64,000 bases of DNA. It comes from Anaerorhabdus sp036641015. Its GTDB lineage: Bacteria; Bacillota_I; Bacilli_A; Erysipelotrichales; Erysipelotrichaceae. Position 1 is the first letter of the stretch. Each line of letters starts with the position of its first letter. The DNA lies in contig NZ_JAVWFO010000003.1 in assembly GCF_036641015.1 (NCBI RefSeq), positions 1 through 64,000 of the forward strand, given 5' to 3'. This document shows, in pieces, positions 60,568 to 64,000 of the stretch. Below the pieces are notes generated by a model that saw nothing but the letters and a program-made list of their open reading frames with translations, had not been told where the DNA came from and ran no database searches. A program made the translations under genes and the position numbers.

Positions 60568-61245
60568 ATGGCTGGTAAAAAATATTTAGAAGCTGCAAAA
60601 TTAATCGACAGCAGCAAAACATATAGCTATACAGAAGCAGTAGAACTTGCAAAGAAAACAAGTACTACAAAATTTGATTCATCAGTAGAAGTTTGTTTCA
60701 ACTTAAATGTTGATCCACGTCATGCTGATCAACAAATCCGTGGAGCTATCGTGCTTCCAAACGGAACAGGTAAAACTCAAAAAGTTTTAGTTGTAACTCA
60801 AGGTGCTAAAGAACAAGAAGCTAAAGACGCTGGCGCAGATTTCGTTGGTGGAAAAGAAATTCTTGAAGATATTAAAAAAGGTTGGTTTGAATTCGATATT
60901 ATCGTAGCTACTCCAGATATGATGGGTGAGCTTGGTAAATTAGGTAAAGTATTAGGTCCTAAAGGATTAATGCCAAACCCTAAAACAGGAACAGTTACTA
61001 TGGATGTAACTAAAGCTGTTACTGAAATTAAAAAAGGTAAAATTGAATACCGTGTTGATAAAGAAGGTAACATTAATGTTGCAATCGGTAAAGTATCATT
61101 TACTGCTGAACAACTTGCTGAAAACTTCAAATCATTATACGATGTAATCGCAAAAGCAAGACCTGCTGCTGTTAAAGGAATCTACATGAAGTCAGTTACT
61201 TTAGCAACAACTATGGGTCCTGGTATCAAAGTTACTGCTGAATAG
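60568..61245 (+). CDS. rplA: 50S ribosomal protein L1
   Basis: A 225-residue protein that binds 23S rRNA and probably its own mRNA leader. It has GKKYLEAAKLID, VDPRHADQQIRGAIVLPNGTG, LGPKGLMPNPKTGTV and the C-terminal SVTLATTMGPGIKV. ATG 60568 follows GGAGG. rplJ and rplL, which follow in Bacillus, are not here; a terminator ends the operon. Confidence 0.97.
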   Translation: MAGKKYLEAAKLIDSSKTYSYTEAVELAKKTSTTKFDSSVEVCFNLNVDPRHADQQIRGAIVLPNGTGKTQKVLVVTQGAKEQEAKDAGADFVGGKEILEDIKKGWFEFDIIVATPDMMGELGKLGKVLGPKGLMPNPKTGTVTMDVTKAVTEIKKGKIEYRVDKEGNINVAIGKVSFTAEQLAENFKSLYDVIAKARPAAVKGIYMKSVTLATTMGPGIKVTAE

Positions 61246-61252
61246 TTAATAA

Positions 61253-61283
61253 GAGAATGCACTTTAAAAGGCATTCTTTTTTT
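61253..61283 (+). terminator. terminator after rplA
   Basis: AGAATGC pairs with GCATTCT, followed by a run of eight T. The stretch 61284-61406 holds no gene or clear element. Confidence 0.8.
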
Positions 61284-61406
61284 TGTAATTAGTGATTTAT
61301 ATAATTTGATACCTTAAGAAGCAAATAAGTAATGAAAATAATTAAAACATATGAAGTTAATACACAGAAAAGTAAATGAGAATGTTAAAAATCTACAGAT
61401 AATTAT

Positions 61407-61434
61407 TTGTTGTATGTAACTTTCTTGATATAAT
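61407..61434 (+). promoter_or_regulatory. promoter of the flavin reductase-like/bgal operon
   Basis: TTGTTG, a 16-bp spacer and TATAAT (61429-61434). Confidence 0.5.
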
Positions 61435-61452
61435 TTACATGAGGTGGATGCG

Positions 61453-61953
61453 ATGAAGAAAATCAGTATTTCTGAATTAAATAATAATGTATTTGAATTA
61501 ATCTCAAAGGACTGGGGCGTATTAACTGTTCAATGTGGTGATAAAGTAAACGGAATGACTGTAAGCTGGCTACAAATGGGGCATTTATGGAATAAAAATA
61601 TTGTAACTGTATACGTACGTCCACAACGCTATACATATCAATTTATTAATGATGAGGAAACATTTTCATTAGCCTTCTTTGACGAAAAATATAAGAAAGA
61701 GTTAAGTTACTTAGGGACTAAATCAGGTAGTGATTTTGATAAAATAAATAATTGTAAAATGACAACTAGTTTTGTTAAAAATACACCGATAATAAATGAA
61801 GCAAAGCTTGTATTTGTGTGCAAAAAATTATACGTTCATGATTTAAAAGATAATGAGTTTGTTAATGACAATGTAAATCACGAAGCATATCCTGATAAGG
61901 ATTATCATAGAGCATTTGTAGGAGAAATAATTGAAGTATTAAGCAATGAATAG
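61453..61953 (+). CDS. flavin reductase-like FMN-binding protein
   Basis: A 166-residue protein of the flavin-reductase-like split-barrel family. The core GVLTVQCGDKVNGMTVSWLQMGHLW, then TVYVRPQRYTYQFINDEETFSLAFF, is typical. It probably binds FMN and uses a nicotinamide cofactor. ATG 61453 follows GAGGTGG. The beta-galactosidase gene begins 10 bases after its stop, so they may be cotranscribed, with no obvious metabolic link. Confidence 0.83.
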   Translation: MKKISISELNNNVFELISKDWGVLTVQCGDKVNGMTVSWLQMGHLWNKNIVTVYVRPQRYTYQFINDEETFSLAFFDEKYKKELSYLGTKSGSDFDKINNCKMTTSFVKNTPIINEAKLVFVCKKLYVHDLKDNEFVNDNVNHEAYPDKDYHRAFVGEIIEVLSNE

Positions 61954-61962
61954 GAGGATAGA

Positions 61963-64000
61963 ATGCGTAAAATAATTGCGAGTTTATGTGTTCTATTAGT
62001 CTTAAGTGGTTGTAGTAAACAATCATCACAATTTGTAGAACCTGAATCAACACCTAGACCAAGTATTGAACCGTTAGAAACTGATAATTCTTTTATTAGC
62101 GAAGAATGGTATGATCGTTTTGAAATTTTCGAAGAGAATCGGGAGAATGCACATGCGAGTTTTACTCCTTATTCATCTAAGAAAGAAGCGCTTAAGATAG
62201 AAAAAACAAGCCTAGATGATCTAGACAAATATGCATCACCATATATTCAATCATTAAATGGAACATGGAAATTTTATTATGCATCAAAACCAGGGTTACG
62301 ATTAAAAAACATTGCTGGATTAGATGCCTTTTCATATTGGGAAGAATGGGATACTCAATTAAATGATGAAATACAAGTTCCATCAAATATACAAACAATT
62401 AAAAATTCAGATGGAACATTTAAATATGAAACACCAATTTATATTAATCAAATCTATCCGTGGTTAAATTATGAAAATATTCAATGGGGTTGGCAAAATG
62501 TACCAGTAGCTCCTACTGCGTTTAATAGTGTTTCTCATTATAAACGTGATTTTGAATTAAATGATTCTATGAAAGACAGAAATATATTTATAAGATTTGA
62601 AGGTGTTGAATCTGCATACTATCTATATATCAATGGACAAAGAGTGGGTTATAGTGAGGATAGTTATACAACGTCAGAGTTTAATATTACTTCATATTTG
62701 AAAGAAGGTAAAAATACTATTGCTGTAGAGGTTTATCGATGGTCAACGGGAAGTTATTTTGAAAACCAAGATTTTATTCGGATGAATGGTATTTTTAGAG
62801 ATGTATATTTAGTCTCGAAGGATGATGTAGAACTACGTGACGTATTTATTTCAAATACTTGTAATGACGATTATACGGAAGCTACTCTTAATATAGAATC
62901 GGCAATACGTAATCTTACAAATGAAGATAAACATAACTATTCTTTATCTTTTGATGTGTTTGAACAAAATAAAGAGCAATCAGTTTTAAAAGAACCAATA
63001 ATTGTTAATATAACTGATTTAGCAAAATATGGTGAGATAAAAGATACAGGAGCGATAATTAATCAAGAAATTAAAATTGATAATCCATTACTGTGGAGTA
63101 GTGATAAACCTAATTTATACAGAGTTGTAGTAGAACTATTTGATGAGAATAATAAACTAATTGAAACCACGTGTATACGTACTGGGATAAGAAACATTGA
63201 AATTAAAGAAATAGATGGTATATCACAAATCCAACTTAATGGTAAAAAGATAATGTTAAAGGGTGTTAATCGTCATGAAACTAGTTTAGAGAATGGGCGA
63301 TCTATAACAAAAGATGAAATATTAAAAGACCTACAAATTATGAAATCATATAATATTAATTCGTTTAGGATGTCACATTATCCTAATCAAACAGTAACCT
63401 ATGATTTAGCGGATGAGTTAGGATTGTATATTGTTGATGAAGCAAATATTGAATCTCATATAGGCGAAAAGGAATTAAGTGTCCCAGGAAATAATCCGAT
63501 GTACATACCATTAATACTAGATAGAACGATGAATATGGTAGAACGAGATAAGAACCATGCAAGTATCTTATTTTGGTCATTGGGAAATGAATCAACATAT
63601 GCGGAATATCCAATGGATGAGAATTATCCATTTTATGTAAGTAGTCAATGGGTGCTTGATAGGGACCCTAGTCGTTTAAGAGTGTATGAAAGAGATAATC
63701 GTATAAATGGTACAAGAAAAGAATCGATTGTTGATGTTGTGAGTAGCCAGTATTGGACAGTTGATCAAATTAATGAATATGGACAAGAAGAAACAAATGC
63801 ATTCTTTCAATCAGAGTATGCACACGCTATGGGGAATGCCTTAGGTAACTACCCAGAGTATTATGAGTTATATCGTAAATATCCAAATGTACAAGGTGGA
63901 TTTATATGGGATTTTATTGATCAATCAGTTCTTACAAGCGATGCCCAAGGTAATACGTTTTTTGGGAATGGATATGATTGGAATACACCATTAACTGATG
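61963..64000 (+). CDS. beta-galactosidase, GH2 lipoprotein, 5' part (runs off window)
   Basis: A frame open to the window end, 679 residues visible. A signal peptide with lipobox (LLVLSGCSK, cysteine near residue 16) makes it a surface-anchored enzyme, unusual since LacZ is normally cytoplasmic. The GH2 sandwich and barrel follow: FEGVESAYYLYINGQRVGYSEDS, LKGVNRHET, SFRMSHYPN, the acid/base glutamate in SLGNEST and the nucleophile in FQSEYAHAMGN. GGAGG precedes ATG 61963. It cleaves terminal beta-galactosides outside the cell. The C-terminal small chain domain is beyond the edge. Confidence 0.92.
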   Translation, partial: MRKIIASLCVLLVLSGCSKQSSQFVEPESTPRPSIEPLETDNSFISEEWYDRFEIFEENRENAHASFTPYSSKKEALKIEKTSLDDLDKYASPYIQSLNGTWKFYYASKPGLRLKNIAGLDAFSYWEEWDTQLNDEIQVPSNIQTIKNSDGTFKYETPIYINQIYPWLNYENIQWGWQNVPVAPTAFNSVSHYKRDFELNDSMKDRNIFIRFEGVESAYYLYINGQRVGYSEDSYTTSEFNITSYLKEGKNTIAVEVYRWSTGSYFENQDFIRMNGIFRDVYLVSKDDVELRDVFISNTCNDDYTEATLNIESAIRNLTNEDKHNYSLSFDVFEQNKEQSVLKEPIIVNITDLAKYGEIKDTGAIINQEIKIDNPLLWSSDKPNLYRVVVELFDENNKLIETTCIRTGIRNIEIKEIDGISQIQLNGKKIMLKGVNRHETSLENGRSITKDEILKDLQIMKSYNINSFRMSHYPNQTVTYDLADELGLYIVDEANIESHIGEKELSVPGNNPMYIPLILDRTMNMVERDKNHASILFWSLGNESTYAEYPMDENYPFYVSSQWVLDRDPSRLRVYERDNRINGTRKESIVDVVSSQYWTVDQINEYGQEETNAFFQSEYAHAMGNALGNYPEYYELYRKYPNVQGGFIWDFIDQSVLTSDAQGNTFFGNGYDWNTPLTD

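Noticed and set aside
1..64000. CRISPR arrays, IS elements, prophage
   Set aside because: No repeated spacer-like units, transposase motifs or phage structural genes were seen; the single phage-like and DUF5131 genes are not enough to call a mobile element.

Overview
The window reads as one contiguous chromosomal segment of a low-GC, anaerobic or microaerobic Bacillota (Firmicutes). The gene order supports this: tmk-holB-ricT-rsmI, rapZ-yvcK-whiA, and cysS-mrnC-rlmB-sigH-like-rpmG-secE-nusG-rplK-rplA. T-box leaders, a preQ1 riboswitch and a ZTP riboswitch fit the same picture. Pyruvate formate-lyase, rubrerythrin with a PerR/Fur regulator and flavodoxin-type proteins point to fermentative anaerobic growth. 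Codon use, small operons and the many lipoproteins suggest an Erysipelotrichia-like lineage, but that is a guess from gene content. No tRNA, rRNA, IS element, prophage or CRISPR array was seen.

Layout. 1-2.1 kb: the 5' part of a DUF1836 gene (minus strand), a small unknown gene, an ADP-ribose pyrophosphatase, and a queuosine-precursor transporter under a preQ1-I riboswitch. 2.2-5.4 kb (minus): a two-gene operon of an orphan sugar-binding lipoprotein and a membrane GGDEF(degenerate)-EAL phosphodiesterase. 5.5-8.9 kb: replication and translation housekeeping genes. 9-12.2 kb: an asparaginase-type hydrolase with CutC, then a MarR-controlled FMN-binding/flavodoxin operon with a striking double palindromic operator. 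12.3-14.9 kb: a large unknown HTH protein, then perR-rubrerythrin. 15-18.2 kb: two tandem TPR-GGDEF cyclases. 18.2-19.8 kb: an unassigned structured noncoding region, a YbjQ protein, a cold-shock gene and the Met T-box.

19.8-32.9 kb: metG, an oxidoreductase, an accessory-looking stretch (acetyltransferase-phosphorylase fusion, three-Cys DUF5131 protein, WYL regulator with GyrI-like and zinc-ribbon partners, MerR regulator, a CYTH/DJ-1 fusion), NAD kinase, a second NUDIX protein, and a PTS permease lacking its phosphorylatable cysteine. 32.9-43.8 kb: envelope proteins of unknown role, two lipoproteins, a shortened Bax-inhibitor-1 protein, pflB-pflA under a ZTP riboswitch, a membrane protein with a possible papain-like domain, and a zinc metallopeptidase. 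43.9-51.3 kb: rapZ-yvcK-whiA and followers, a MalY-type lyase, and gapA with a likely cre site. 51.4-64 kb: a membrane XRE/RCC1-repeat protein with a GYF-like partner, the cysS-to-rplA cluster with msrAB inserted, a flavin-reductase-like gene and the 5' part of a GH2 beta-galactosidase lipoprotein running off the end.

The strongest candidates for undescribed biology are the sugar-binding lipoprotein/EAL pair, the acetyltransferase-phosphorylase fusion next to a radical-SAM-like DUF5131 gene, the non-phosphorylatable PTS permease, the CYTH-DJ-1 fusion with a retained internal ribosome binding site, and the unassigned RNA region near 18.3 kb. All family assignments come from reading translated motifs; no database search was run.
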